Part shown: positions 17,076 to 25,601 of the stretch, in pieces
Position numbering within the stretch: position 1 is the first letter of the stretch
Layout of the letters: each line of letters starts with the position of its first letter
The notes under the pieces: generated by a model
Told to the model about the DNA's origin: nothing
Databases searched by the model: none
Seen by the model: the letters and a program-made list of their open reading frames with translations, nothing else
Assembly (NCBI RefSeq): GCF_004795855.1
Contig: NZ_CP039252.1
Span: 3,286,001-3,350,000, forward strand
Length of the DNA: 64,000 nucleotides
Reading direction: 5' to 3'
Source of the DNA: Hydrogenophaga sp. PAMC20947
Lineage (GTDB): Bacteria; Pseudomonadota; Gammaproteobacteria; Burkholderiales; Burkholderiaceae_C
Made by a program: the position numbers and the translations under genes

Positions 17076-18803
17076 ATGTCAACCCTTCATTCTTGGCTGA
17101 TGCGCCTGCCTTTCCTGCAATGGGAGCGGCCCACCACCAGCCTGCTGCGCAACGAAGCCCTGGCCGGCATCACCGTGGGGCTGATGGTTGTCCCCCAGGG
17201 AATCGCTTACGCCAGCCTGGCCGGTATGCCGCTCATTACCGGCATCTACGCGTCGATGTTGCCGGCGCTCATCGCCGTCTTGTTCAGTGCCTCGCCGCGC
17301 TTGTCGGTCGGCCCCACCGCCCTGTCGTGTCTGCTGGTGAGTGCCTCGCTGGCCGGGCTGGCCGAGCCCGGGAGCGCACGCTGGATCGAGCTGGCGGTCT
17401 GGCTGGCCTTGCTCTCGGGCCTGCTGCAGATCGGTCTGGGCTTTGTGCGCTCGGGCTGGCTGCTCAGCCTGGTCAACGCCCCGGTGCTCATGGCCTTCAC
17501 CCAGGGCGCGGCGGTGCTGATCATCGCGTCGCAGTTACCCGGTTTGCTTGGGCTGCAGGGCGGTTGGCTGGCCCAGCTGATTGAGCCCCGTTTCCATGTC
17601 GCCACGCTGGCCTTCGGCGTGGGCGCCTACCTCGCCTTGCTGGTGGCCCGGCGTTTCAGAAAATCGTTTCCGACGGTCTTGCTGCTGGTGGTGATCACCT
17701 CCGCCATCAGCGCATGGACAGGCTTCGAGGCCCATGGTGGTGCCGTCATCGGGGATCTGCCGCAAGGCCTGCCCGGGATCTACCTGCCCGGCTGGCCGGG
17801 CTGGGACACCTTGAGCCAGCTGGTGCTGCCCACCCTGGTGCTCACGCTCGTGAGTTTCCTTGAAACAGCCTCCAGCGCACGGGTGGACAGCCGAGACCAG
17901 GGCCAGCGCTGGGACCGCGAGCAAGACCTCATCGGCCATGGCCTGGGCAAGATCGCCTCGGGCCTGAGCGGCGCGTTCCCCACCAGCACCTCGTTTTCCC
18001 GCTCCGCCCTCAACCGCTACGCAGGGGCGCGCACCGGTTGGTCCGTGCTGTTCTCGGTGGCCGTGGTGGCCCTGGCCTTGCTGTTCACGCCAGCACTCCA
18101 CCATGTGCCCATGGCCGTGCTCGCCGCGATCGTGGTGGCCGCGGTTCAAGGGCTCATCGCCCCAGGTGATTTCGTCCGGCTGTGGCGGGTGTCGCGCGTG
18201 GAAACCGGCATCGCCATCATCACCTTTGTGATCACCATCGTGTCCGCACCGCGCCTGTACTGGGGCGTGCTCGCCGGCGTCGTGATGGCCCTCAGCCATT
18301 TTCTGTTCATGCGCCTGCACCCCCGCATCATCGAAGTGGGCCTGCACCCCGACGGCAGCCTGCGCGACCGCCACCTCTGGAACCTGCCGGTCCTGGGCCC
18401 CACCACCTACGCACTGCGCATGGACGCCGCGCTGGATTTCGCCACGGTCAACGGCTTCGAGCGCGCCATCACCCAGTACCTGGCCCAACACCCAAATACC
18501 CGCCACGTGATGCTGGTCGCTCACCCGATCAACTGGATCGACGCCACCGGCGCAGAAGCCTTCGGCACCCTGCGGACCCAACTGGCCGCGCAAGACATCA
18601 CCCTGCACCTGGTCGGGCTGAAGCTGCCCGTAGAAAAAGTGCTCAAGGCTGCGGGCCACCTGAACCTGGGCCCGGGGCTGAAGATGTACCGAACGGAAGC
18701 AGAAGCTTTGCAGTCACCCTGGGAAGACACGCCAGAGCCAGAGGGCACACCGGATCAAGACGGCAAGCTGCGCTCGGAAGCCACACCCGAACGCGCCGAA
18801 TAA
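17076..18803 (+). CDS. SulP-family anion permease with STAS domain
   Basis: This 575-residue SLC26/SulP permease has 12-14 membrane helices starting with EALAGITVGLMVVPQGIAYA and the central FPTSTSFSRSALN segment. A cytoplasmic STAS domain covers about 435-545 (VMLVAHPINWIDATGAEAFG). Bacterial SulP proteins carry sulfate, bicarbonate, nitrate or dicarboxylates; the substrate cannot be read here. The last 49 bases overlap the 3' end of the opposite-strand exonuclease gene. Confidence 0.9.
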   Translation: MSTLHSWLMRLPFLQWERPTTSLLRNEALAGITVGLMVVPQGIAYASLAGMPLITGIYASMLPALIAVLFSASPRLSVGPTALSCLLVSASLAGLAEPGSARWIELAVWLALLSGLLQIGLGFVRSGWLLSLVNAPVLMAFTQGAAVLIIASQLPGLLGLQGGWLAQLIEPRFHVATLAFGVGAYLALLVARRFRKSFPTVLLLVVITSAISAWTGFEAHGGAVIGDLPQGLPGIYLPGWPGWDTLSQLVLPTLVLTLVSFLETASSARVDSRDQGQRWDREQDLIGHGLGKIASGLSGAFPTSTSFSRSALNRYAGARTGWSVLFSVAVVALALLFTPALHHVPMAVLAAIVVAAVQGLIAPGDFVRLWRVSRVETGIAIITFVITIVSAPRLYWGVLAGVVMALSHFLFMRLHPRIIEVGLHPDGSLRDRHLWNLPVLGPTTYALRMDAALDFATVNGFERAITQYLAQHPNTRHVMLVAHPINWIDATGAEAFGTLRTQLAAQDITLHLVGLKLPVEKVLKAAGHLNLGPGLKMYRTEAEALQSPWEDTPEPEGTPDQDGKLRSEATPERAE

Positions 18804-19879
18804 CGCACCAGGCTCTCCAGCGCCTCCACCTGCAACCTCGCCTGGCGCCGGCCATACACCTCTGCCTTGAGCCACTCCAGCTCGGCGTCCAGGCGCTCTT
18901 CGCTGGGCAGGCTGCAAGTCCAGACCCGCCCTTCGGCGTCCCACCGGTAACCGCGGGCCTTGAGCAGATCCTTGGATTCGAAAGGCGCCCCGATGGCTCG
19001 CAACTTGTAGCTGGACTGCGAGGCCGCCTCGATCAACCGGCTCAGGCCGGTCACCGCCGTGGCCCCCAAGGGCCGCGTCAACACCTGCAGCAGGGCGTGG
19101 CAATCCACCAACGCCCGGTGGGCATCGTAAAACCAGCCCCGATCGCTGGCCAGCGCACTCAGCTTGGCCGAACCCGCACCCAGCGCCTTCCAGTCGATGT
19201 CCATGAATGAACACGCCCAGGGCTTGGCTGCGAACCCCGGAAACCGTGCCTCTACAAAGGGGCGGTCGAATCCGGCGTTGTGGGCCACGATCAGATCGGC
19301 ACGATCCACCATGGCCTGCACCGCCGCATCGTCCAGCCGGTGCCCTTTGACCATGTCGTCGCTGATGCCGGTGACTTCCTTGGCCACGGCCGGTATCGGT
19401 ATGCCGGGATCTTCGAACCCCTCAAACAGCTCAACCGGTCCCCAGGGCAAACCACTGCGCATGTCCACATGCACCACCAGCATGGCCAGCTCGATGATCT
19501 TGTCGGCCTGGTGAGACAAACCGGTGGTTTCGGTGTCCAGCACCAGCACACGGCACACACTGGGCGACCTGTCGCCCGTTGAGGCTTCAGACGCGGGCTG
19601 CGGGCCATAGTCGGTCACCGGCACCAACCGGCGCAGCACCTTGTAGTCCGGGGTCTGCTCCAGCTGACGGGCCATGGTCTCCAGATCGCTCGCACAGCTT
19701 GAAGCCGATGCAGCCCCATCGGCCAGCGACGGAGTCGACGAAGCGTCTGTGGCCGGAGCCGGCGTTGGAGCAGGCGCGGATGCTGGCGCAGACTTCGGCG
19801 CTGCTACAACACGGGTGGGCTTCGATACCGGCTTCGGCGCGGAGGCCGGCGGATCAAATTCAAAACTGGACTGGTTCAT
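18755..19879 (-). CDS. DEDDh 3'-5' exonuclease (DnaQ/PolC-epsilon-like)
   Basis: The 374-residue protein has a DnaQ-type exonuclease domain: ExoI motif LVLDTETTGL, ExoII IVAHNAGFDRPF and ExoIII AHRALVDCHALL with the DEDDh histidine. The first ~110 residues form a Pro/Ala-rich low-complexity leader. A C-terminal extension (GAPFESKDLLKARGYRWDAE) matches the small domain of epsilon-like nucleases acting outside the replisome. Its role is probably DNA proofreading or repair. The gene is transcribed toward the SulP gene and overlaps its last 49 bases. The ATG at 19879 was preferred because upstream codons look non-coding. Confidence 0.85.
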   Translation of the reverse strand: MNQSSFEFDPPASAPKPVSKPTRVVAAPKSAPASAPAPTPAPATDASSTPSLADGAASASSCASDLETMARQLEQTPDYKVLRRLVPVTDYGPQPASEASTGDRSPSVCRVLVLDTETTGLSHQADKIIELAMLVVHVDMRSGLPWGPVELFEGFEDPGIPIPAVAKEVTGISDDMVKGHRLDDAAVQAMVDRADLIVAHNAGFDRPFVEARFPGFAAKPWACSFMDIDWKALGAGSAKLSALASDRGWFYDAHRALVDCHALLQVLTRPLGATAVTGLSRLIEAASQSSYKLRAIGAPFESKDLLKARGYRWDAEGRVWTCSLPSEERLDAELEWLKAEVYGRRQARLQVEALESLVRYSARSGVASERSLPS

Positions 19880-20419
19880 GCCTGGTGTCTGATGGAGTGC
19901 GCGGGGCCCCTGAGCCATCAAGATAGCCCGTGGCCACAAAGACTCAAAAACCCCAGATGGCTGAGATGGCTCGCTTGGTGCGCAAACAGGTATTGTGGGA
20001 ACATTTGCGGCCGCCTGTTCGGCTCGGTCAAGTCGGTCCACATCATAGCAACGGCCAAACGCCTCCGCGGGCTGGAGAGGCGTCGACACGCCCTGCACTT
20101 CGCAGAGGCCGAGGCGCCAGGTCAGACTTTCACAACGCCTTCTATTGGCACATACCGTCCAACGCCCGCATCCCCGATCAGCTTCGCATGTGGTCCTTGA
20201 AACAGGTCGCTGCCGCTTCTCTGGCGCACCCAATGCGGCAAGTGTGCGCTGGTTCGGCGCCCCCTGCTCGATGGGACCCCTCGGTTACATCAACCGGGCA
20301 GAGGCTGGTGCAAACTACGTCTGACCACTCGCCATGCCACCCACCTACGGTGGTGGCCTGGCTCAAACCAGCCAGTTTCCATCCCACCAGTGGCGACTCA
20401 ACCGAATTTTGGAGATCCC
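19880..20419. other. Gene-free divergent interval
   Basis: These 540 bases separate the divergent exonuclease and MDR dehydrogenase genes. The only protein-like patch is on the plus strand around 20135-20220 (FHNAFYWHIPSNARIPDQL). It has no good start and may be a decayed gene fragment. Promoters for both flanking genes should lie here, but I cannot point to convincing boxes. Confidence 0.4.
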
Positions 20420-21568
20420 ATGACCGAAAAATACCCCACCAGCGGCTTGCAGCTGCGCACGCTCGTCAAGCCTGAGGGCAGCTTGGAGCTGTCCCTTGTG
20501 GAGGTGCCAACACAGGCGCCGGGACCCGACGAAGTGGTCGTGCAGATTCAGGCTGCGCCCATCAACCCATCCGATATCGGCCTGTTGTTTGGTGCCGCGG
20601 ACATGAGCACAGCCAAAGCCTCTGGCACGCCTGAGCGTCCGGTGGTCACCGCAAACATTCCGGAGCGGCTCATGCCAGCGATGGCGGCACGCCTTGGGCA
20701 ATCTTTGCCAGCAGGCAATGAAGCCGCTGGCGTGGTCGTTGCGGCTGGAAGCAGCCCTGCGGCGCAAGCGCTTCTGGGCAAAATGGTGGCTGTTTTGGGC
20801 GGCGAAATGTACGCGCAGTACCGCACGATCGCGGTCAATCAGTGCCTGCCATTGCCGCAGGACGCGACCGCTGCGGAAGGCGCCTCTTGCTTCGTCAATC
20901 CCTTGACCGCATTGGGAATGACCGAGACCATGCGCCGCGAAGGCCACAAGGCTTTGGTGCACACCGTGGGTGCCTCCAACCTGGGACAAATGCTCAACCG
21001 CATTTGCATTCAGGACGGCATTGGACTTGTGAATATTGTGCGCAAACCCGAGCAAGCGGCCCTGCTTCGTGAGCAAGGTGCAACCCACATCTGCGATTCG
21101 TCATCACCGACCTTTATCGCTGATTTGACGACAGCGATTGAACAAACGGGAGCCACACTGGCTTTCGACGCCATCGGCGGCGGGAAACTGGCCGGTCAAA
21201 TCTTGAATTGCATGGAGGTCGCGATCAGCCGGGGCGCGAAAGAATACAACCGCTATGGGTCTTATGTCCTCAAACAGGTTTACGTCTATGGCGGTCTGGA
21301 CTTGAGCCCGACGGAGATCACCCGCAGCTTTGGCATGACCTGGGGTATCGGCGGCTGGCTCTTGTTTCCGTTCTTGCAGAAGATCGGGGAGGCGGAAGTG
21401 GCCAAGCTGCGCGCCCGGGTGGCATCAGAACTGAAGACCACTTTTGCAAGCCACTATTCACACCAGATTTCTCTCGCGCAAGCGCTGGATGTGGACGTGA
21501 TTTCTGCTTATGCACAACGCGCCACGGGCGCCAAGTATCTGATCACCCTGAACCAGGCGACGCAGTAA
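20420..21568 (+). CDS. MDR-superfamily zinc-independent oxidoreductase
   Basis: This 382-residue medium-chain dehydrogenase/reductase contains QIQAAPINPSDIG near residue 45 and a Rossmann segment (VHTVGASNLGQMLNRICIQD). It lacks the usual structural-zinc Cys cluster, which fits the quinone-oxidoreductase/enoyl-reductase branch of NAD(P)H enzymes. The ATG at 20420 has GGAG upstream (TTTTGGAGATCCC). It is convergent with the DJ-1 gene. The natural substrate is unknown; proximity to the aldehyde-response cluster is suggestive only. Confidence 0.83.
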   Translation: MTEKYPTSGLQLRTLVKPEGSLELSLVEVPTQAPGPDEVVVQIQAAPINPSDIGLLFGAADMSTAKASGTPERPVVTANIPERLMPAMAARLGQSLPAGNEAAGVVVAAGSSPAAQALLGKMVAVLGGEMYAQYRTIAVNQCLPLPQDATAAEGASCFVNPLTALGMTETMRREGHKALVHTVGASNLGQMLNRICIQDGIGLVNIVRKPEQAALLREQGATHICDSSSPTFIADLTTAIEQTGATLAFDAIGGGKLAGQILNCMEVAISRGAKEYNRYGSYVLKQVYVYGGLDLSPTEITRSFGMTWGIGGWLLFPFLQKIGEAEVAKLRARVASELKTTFASHYSHQISLAQALDVDVISAYAQRATGAKYLITLNQATQ

Positions 21569-21636
21569 CTGCGCGGTGATCGCGGGAGACGTTTCAACGG
21601 CACAAGCTGAGGCAAGCGGCTATCGGCAACCCGCCC

Positions 21637-21663
21637 GTCAGGTCCCCGCGCTGGAGACCTGAC
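21637..21663. terminator. Stem-loop between convergent genes, possible terminator
   Basis: GTCAGGTC and GACCTGAC form an 8-base stem around an 11-base loop in the short interval between the convergent MDR and DJ-1 genes. There is no U-tract, so rho-independent function is uncertain. Confidence 0.3.
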
Positions 21664-21700
21664 ATGCCCTCTGCCTCCACGAAGGCCGAGGGCGGCAGGA

Positions 21701-22381
21701 TCAAGCCAGTGCTTTGAGCAAGGCCTGAGCCGCAGGCTCGGAAGACGCCGGGTTTTGACCGGTGATCAACAGGCCATCGGTCACCACATGGGGGTGCCAA
21801 TCGGCAGCCTTGGAATAGACGCCACCGTTTTGCGTGAGCATGTCTTCCACCAGAAACGGCACCACTTCTGTCAGCCCTGCGGCGGCTTCTTCGGTGTTGG
21901 TGAAGCCGGTCACGTTCTTGCCGTTCACCACAGAAGCACCATCGCCCGCCTTGGGGTGGCGCAGCACCGCAGGCGCATGGCACACGGCGGCAACGGGCTT
22001 GCCGGCGTTCAGCATGGCTTCGATGAGGGCGATGGAAGTCGGGTCTTCGGCCAGATCCCACAGGGGACCGTGGCCACCGGGGTAGAACACGGCGTCAAAG
22101 TCGGTCCCGGACACATCTTTCAGTTTGAGTGTGCTGGCCAGCACGGCCTGGGCCGCGGTGTCTGCCTTGAACCGCAGGGTGGCTTCGGTTTGGGAGCCCG
22201 CGTCATCACTTTTGGGATCCAGTGGGGGTTGACCACCCAGCGGCGACGCCAGGGTGATGGCAGCGCCCGAATCCTTGAATGCGTAATAGGGTGCGGCGAA
22301 CTCTTCCAGCCAGAAACCGGTCTTGGCGCCGGTGTCGCCGAGTTGGTCGTGCGAGGTCAAAACCATCAATATCTTCTTCAT
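21701..22381 (-). CDS. DJ-1/PfpI-superfamily protein, Hsp31/glyoxalase III-like
   Basis: The 226-residue protein has the DJ-1/class I glutamine amidotransferase-like fold: an N-terminal MKKILMVLTS strand, the acid Glu in FWLEEFAAPY, and the nucleophile elbow AAVCHAPAVL (Cys134-His135). Hsp31-type members act as glutathione-independent glyoxalases, protein deglycases or chaperones. It is the third gene of a minus-strand cluster after nemR-like and yqhD-like genes, which points to dicarbonyl or reactive-aldehyde detoxification. Length is close to the short Hsp31 branch rather than the longer HchA. Confidence 0.88.
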   Translation of the reverse strand: MKKILMVLTSHDQLGDTGAKTGFWLEEFAAPYYAFKDSGAAITLASPLGGQPPLDPKSDDAGSQTEATLRFKADTAAQAVLASTLKLKDVSGTDFDAVFYPGGHGPLWDLAEDPTSIALIEAMLNAGKPVAAVCHAPAVLRHPKAGDGASVVNGKNVTGFTNTEEAAAGLTEVVPFLVEDMLTQNGGVYSKAADWHPHVVTDGLLITGQNPASSEPAAQALLKALA

Positions 22382-22544
22382 GTCATTTCCTTGGTAGTTG
22401 GGGGTGAGTCTGCTGAGGGGAATGGGTCTGCGGCGGCACGGAAAATGGTCTTTCCCTTGTCAGCCTGCGTGCTGCGCCGCTGGGGAATTCGATGCAGCGG
22501 TTTGGGGTCATGTTGCGCTGTGAAACGCGTTGGTCGAAAGGGAG

Positions 22545-23705
22545 TCAGAGCGCGGCTTCAAGAATGCGGCGGCTGACGGCTGGTGTGATGTCGCGGTGTT
22601 CGCCGAGCTGGGTCATGCCGTGTTCTTCCAGTTGGTGAACCACGACGTCGATCACCTCAGCGCCCAGGCCGTAATCCTTCAGGCGGGTGCCAATGCCCAT
22701 GGTCTCAAAGAAGGCCCGGGTTCTGGCAATGGCGGCGGTGATGCGTTCGTCGTCGGTCCCGGTGGTGATGCCCCAGACACGCTCGCCATATTGCAGCAAC
22801 TTGTCGCGCTTGGGCACGCGGCGTTCTTCCAGCATGGACGGCAGCACGATGGCCAGCGTGCGGGCGTGGTCAATGTTGTGCAGGGCGGTCAGCTCATGGC
22901 CAATCATGTGGGTGGCCCAGTCTTGCGGTACGCCGGATCCGATCAGCCCATTCAAGGCCAGCGTGGCGCTCCACATGAGTGTGGCGCGGTCGTCATAGAC
23001 GGGCTCGGGCGCGCTCAGCAGGCGCGGCCCGATCTCGGCCAAGGTCTGCAGCAGGCTTTCGGCAAAGCGGTCTTGCAGCGGCGCATTGACCGGGTAGGTC
23101 AGGTATTGCTCGATGGTGTGCACAAAGGCATCCACGACGCCATTGGCGATCTGGGACATCGGCAAGGTGTAGGTTTTGGCGGGGTCCAGAACCGAAAACA
23201 GCGGGAATACCTTGTTGCTGCGAAATGGGCGCTTGGCACCGATATCGTGGCGGGTGATGACGCCGCCGTTGTTCATTTCCGATCCGGTGGCGGGCAGGGT
23301 CAGCACGGTGCCAAATGGCAGCGCCTGGGTGATGTCCGCGCCCCAACTCGTCAGAATTTTCCACGGGTCGCCTTCGAATGGGGCTGCGGCTGCAATGAAT
23401 TTGGTGGCATCAATGACGGAGCCGCCGCCCACAGCCAGCAGAAAGTCAAAGCCTTGCTCGCGCACCACCTGCACCGCTTTCATGGCGGTTTCAAAGCTCG
23501 GATTGGGCTCAATGCCACTGAAGGTGCTGTGCTGGCGGCCGCCCAGGGCCTGGCGCACCTCAGCCAGCGTGCCCGTTTTTTCGGCACTGGCGCCCCCCAC
23601 CAGAATCAATACGCGGGCGTCGGCTGGCACGTGCTTGCCGATGTCGGCGATGCGGTCCTTGCCGAAGAGGATGTGGGTGGGATTCTGGAAGTCGAAGTTC
23701 AACAT
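22545..23705 (-). CDS. yqhD: NADPH-dependent aldehyde reductase, YqhD-type iron-containing ADH
   Basis: The 386-residue group III alcohol dehydrogenase closely resembles E. coli YqhD as I remember it: NPTHILFGKDRIADIG at the N-terminus, GIEPNPSFETAMKAVQVV and LLAVGGGSVIDATKFIAAAA in the dinucleotide domain. Metal ligands include Asp and His in DAFVHTIEQYLT and the HMIGHELTALHNIDHARTLA region. YqhD reduces short-chain aldehydes, acrolein, glyoxal and lipid-peroxidation products with NADPH. A NemR-box-like element lies 48 bases upstream of its ATG. Confidence 0.9.
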   Translation of the reverse strand: MLNFDFQNPTHILFGKDRIADIGKHVPADARVLILVGGASAEKTGTLAEVRQALGGRQHSTFSGIEPNPSFETAMKAVQVVREQGFDFLLAVGGGSVIDATKFIAAAAPFEGDPWKILTSWGADITQALPFGTVLTLPATGSEMNNGGVITRHDIGAKRPFRSNKVFPLFSVLDPAKTYTLPMSQIANGVVDAFVHTIEQYLTYPVNAPLQDRFAESLLQTLAEIGPRLLSAPEPVYDDRATLMWSATLALNGLIGSGVPQDWATHMIGHELTALHNIDHARTLAIVLPSMLEERRVPKRDKLLQYGERVWGITTGTDDERITAAIARTRAFFETMGIGTRLKDYGLGAEVIDVVVHQLEEHGMTQLGEHRDITPAVSRRILEAAL

Positions 23706-23752
23706 GGTGTTTTTTGGCGTGAATGAAATAGGAAGGTCGGCTCCGCGTTGGA

Positions 23753-23772
23753 GTAGACCGGTCAACTAGCTT
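23753..23772. promoter_or_regulatory. NemR-box-like operator upstream of yqhD
   Basis: GTAGACCGGTCAACTAGCTT lies 48 bases upstream of the yqhD start. It matches the element at 24446-24465 in 17 of 20 positions. The shared GTAGACC core and dyad resemble, from memory, the NemR operator type (TAGACC...GGTCTA). Confidence 0.65.
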
Positions 23773-23806
23773 GATAGACAAAGTGAAGAGGCTGTTCGGG
23801 TCAACC

Positions 23807-24427
23807 TCAGTTTGCGGCCGGGCCCAGCACCCGCTCGGTGCTGATCAGTGCGTGATCAAACGGCGTGCCATCGCGGCGCAACTTGGCCAACAGGCTGGCG
23901 CCCAACCAGAGCTCATACAAGGTCAAGGCCGTTTCCGCCGCATCCAGGCCGGGCGCGACGGAGCCATCCAGGCGTGCATCTTCCAGGCATTGGGCGATGC
24001 GCTGCACGACACGGTCGGTGCCACCACGCAAGGTCAGCCGCATGGATTCAGAGATGTCGGCCACTTCTGCGCTGAGTTTCACGATCAGGCATTTGGAGCC
24101 CGTCTGGGGTTCAGGGCAGCTGCTGTCGGAAACCTCGCACTGGCTGACCTTCCAGGACGACCAATAGCGCATCAAACGCGAACGGGCCGAAGCGCCGTCG
24201 GCCTTGAGCACGTCATCGAGCTGGGCCACGTAGTCATCCAGGTAGCGGTTGAGGAGCTCTTCGCCAAACCGTTCTTTTGAACTGAAGTAGTGATAGAACG
24301 AGCCTTTGGGCACACTGGCCGCGGTCAGGATTTCGGACAGCCCCACCCCGACAAATCCCTTGCTGGCGATGAGTCGCTCGCCGCAATTGAGGATGTGGTC
24401 TTTGGTCGGTGATTGGTCGGTACCCAT
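23807..24427 (-). CDS. nemR: NemR-like redox/electrophile-sensing TetR regulator
   Basis: This 206-residue TetR protein shares long stretches with E. coli NemR as I recall it: VPKGSFYHYFSSKERFGEEL in the HTH and CLIVKLSAEVADISESMR plus LYELWLGASLLAKLRR in the ligand domain. In E. coli NemR, Cys106 and Lys175 form the reversible sulfenamide switch for bleach and electrophiles; both positions appear conserved here as Cys113 and Lys182. An operator-like repeat precedes it and another precedes yqhD, so it probably represses itself, yqhD and the DJ-1 gene. The ATG at 24427 gives the family length. Confidence 0.85.
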   Translation of the reverse strand: MGTDQSPTKDHILNCGERLIASKGFVGVGLSEILTAASVPKGSFYHYFSSKERFGEELLNRYLDDYVAQLDDVLKADGASARSRLMRYWSSWKVSQCEVSDSSCPEPQTGSKCLIVKLSAEVADISESMRLTLRGGTDRVVQRIAQCLEDARLDGSVAPGLDAAETALTLYELWLGASLLAKLRRDGTPFDHALISTERVLGPAAN

Positions 24428-24445
24428 GGCGCCATTGTCATCCAA

Positions 24446-24465
24446 GTAGACCAGTCGTCTAGCTT
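24446..24465. promoter_or_regulatory. NemR-box-like operator upstream of nemR-like gene
   Basis: GTAGACCAGTCGTCTAGCTT ends 19 bases upstream of the nemR-like ATG. It contains the inverted repeat TAGAC-CAGTC-GTCTA and matches the element at 23753-23772. Autoregulation is inferred. Confidence 0.7.
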
Positions 24466-24470
24466 CCTTC

Positions 24471-24503
24471 GCAGAAAGCCCTGAAGTGCTCAGGGCTTTC
24501 TGC
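24471..24503. terminator. Perfect 14-base hairpin, terminator-like
   Basis: GCAGAAAGCCCTGA, a five-base loop AGTGC, and TCAGGGCTTTCTGC form a perfect stem. Its A/T ends look like a bidirectional terminator, yet it lies between divergent nemR-like and rarD-like genes where no gene needs to end. It may terminate a short unannotated RNA or act in the nemR leader. Confidence 0.55.
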
Positions 24504-24650
24504 GTCCTCAGAATCGCCCCAGGGCGGTTCAGCTTGTCGCCGACAATGGTGCCTGGCACGGGCGTCTGAGCCTGTTCGTGCAGGCCACCCGTTCGCAGCG
24601 CACCCGTTTTAAGCCATCCCCCTCATCATTTTTGAAAGCACCCTGTTCTT

Positions 24651-25556
24651 GTGTTGAAAGGAATTGCTGCGTCTGTTCTGGCTTCGGTCCTGTTCGGCGG
24701 GATTTACTACTTGTCCCCGCTGCTGCTGCCGCTGGATGGCGAACAGATCTTTGGCTGGCGCGTGATCCTGACCTGGCCGTTCACAACCGCCATGTTGCTG
24801 TGGCGTGGCCAAGGCGGGCGGGTCGCCGATTTGCTGGTACACGCCCGAGCCAGCTGGAAATACGGGGCCATGCTGCTGGTTTGTGCGGCGCTGTTGGGTG
24901 TGCAGCTGTGGCTGTTCATGTGGGCGCCGCTGCATGGCAGGGCGCTGCCCGTTTCCCTCGGCTACTTTTTATTGCCTCTGGTGATGGTGTTGACCGGGTG
25001 TCTGGTTTTTCGAGAGCGGTTGTCGACAGGGCAGAAACTGGCCACTGCATTGGCCGCAGCGGGTGTGGCGCACGAAGCTCTGCGCGTCGGCGGGCTGTCT
25101 TGGGAGACCTTGGTGGTGGCGCTGGGTTACCCGCTTTACTTCATGTTGCGCCGCCGCCTGGGCACCGGTCACCTTGGCGGTCATTGGCTGGACATGACCC
25201 TTTTGGTGCCAGCGGGTTTGTGGTTCATGCTGCGTGCGCCATCGAGCTTGTTGCAGTTGGATTCGCATCCTGTGCTGCTGGCCTTGTTGCCCTTGCTGGG
25301 TGTGCTGAGCGCGACGGCGCTGGCTTTGTACATGGCAGCCAGCCGCTGGTTGCCCATGGGCTTGTTTGGCCTGTTGACCTATGTCGAACCGGTGCTGCTG
25401 GTGATGGTGGCGATGCTGCTGGGTGAGCGCGTGCTGCCCGAGCAGTGGTGGACTTATGGGTTGGTTTTTGCCGCTGTGGGGGTACTGGTGATCGAAGGAC
25501 TTCGCAAGATGTTGAACGAGTCCAGGGCAAGGCCGGAGCCGCAAAGCGTCGAATGA
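24651..25556 (+). CDS. RarD/EamA-family drug-metabolite transporter
   Basis: The 301-residue DMT-superfamily permease has ten membrane helices in two EamA repeats (LKGIAASVLASVLFGGIYYL; LFGLLTYVEPVLLVMVAMLL). It is closest to RarD-type members. The start is a GTG at 24651. Transport direction and substrate are unknown; EamA proteins usually export amino acids, nucleotides or drugs. It is divergent from the nemR-like gene and convergent with the amidase gene. Confidence 0.83.
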   Translation: MLKGIAASVLASVLFGGIYYLSPLLLPLDGEQIFGWRVILTWPFTTAMLLWRGQGGRVADLLVHARASWKYGAMLLVCAALLGVQLWLFMWAPLHGRALPVSLGYFLLPLVMVLTGCLVFRERLSTGQKLATALAAAGVAHEALRVGGLSWETLVVALGYPLYFMLRRRLGTGHLGGHWLDMTLLVPAGLWFMLRAPSSLLQLDSHPVLLALLPLLGVLSATALALYMAASRWLPMGLFGLLTYVEPVLLVMVAMLLGERVLPEQWWTYGLVFAAVGVLVIEGLRKMLNESRARPEPQSVE

Positions 25557-25601
25557 TGGCTGACTGTGGGCTTGGCCTTGACCCGGTTCAGTAGACAAAC
25601 A

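Noticed and set aside
18755..20233. A much longer exonuclease with an N-terminal extension to 20233
   Set aside because: The added residues look non-coding and the ATG at 19879 gives the natural start before a Pro/Ala-rich leader.
19930..20475. Plus-strand open frame upstream of the MDR gene
   Set aside because: It runs past the start of the real gene in another frame, lacks a ribosome binding site, and only a short patch looks protein-like.
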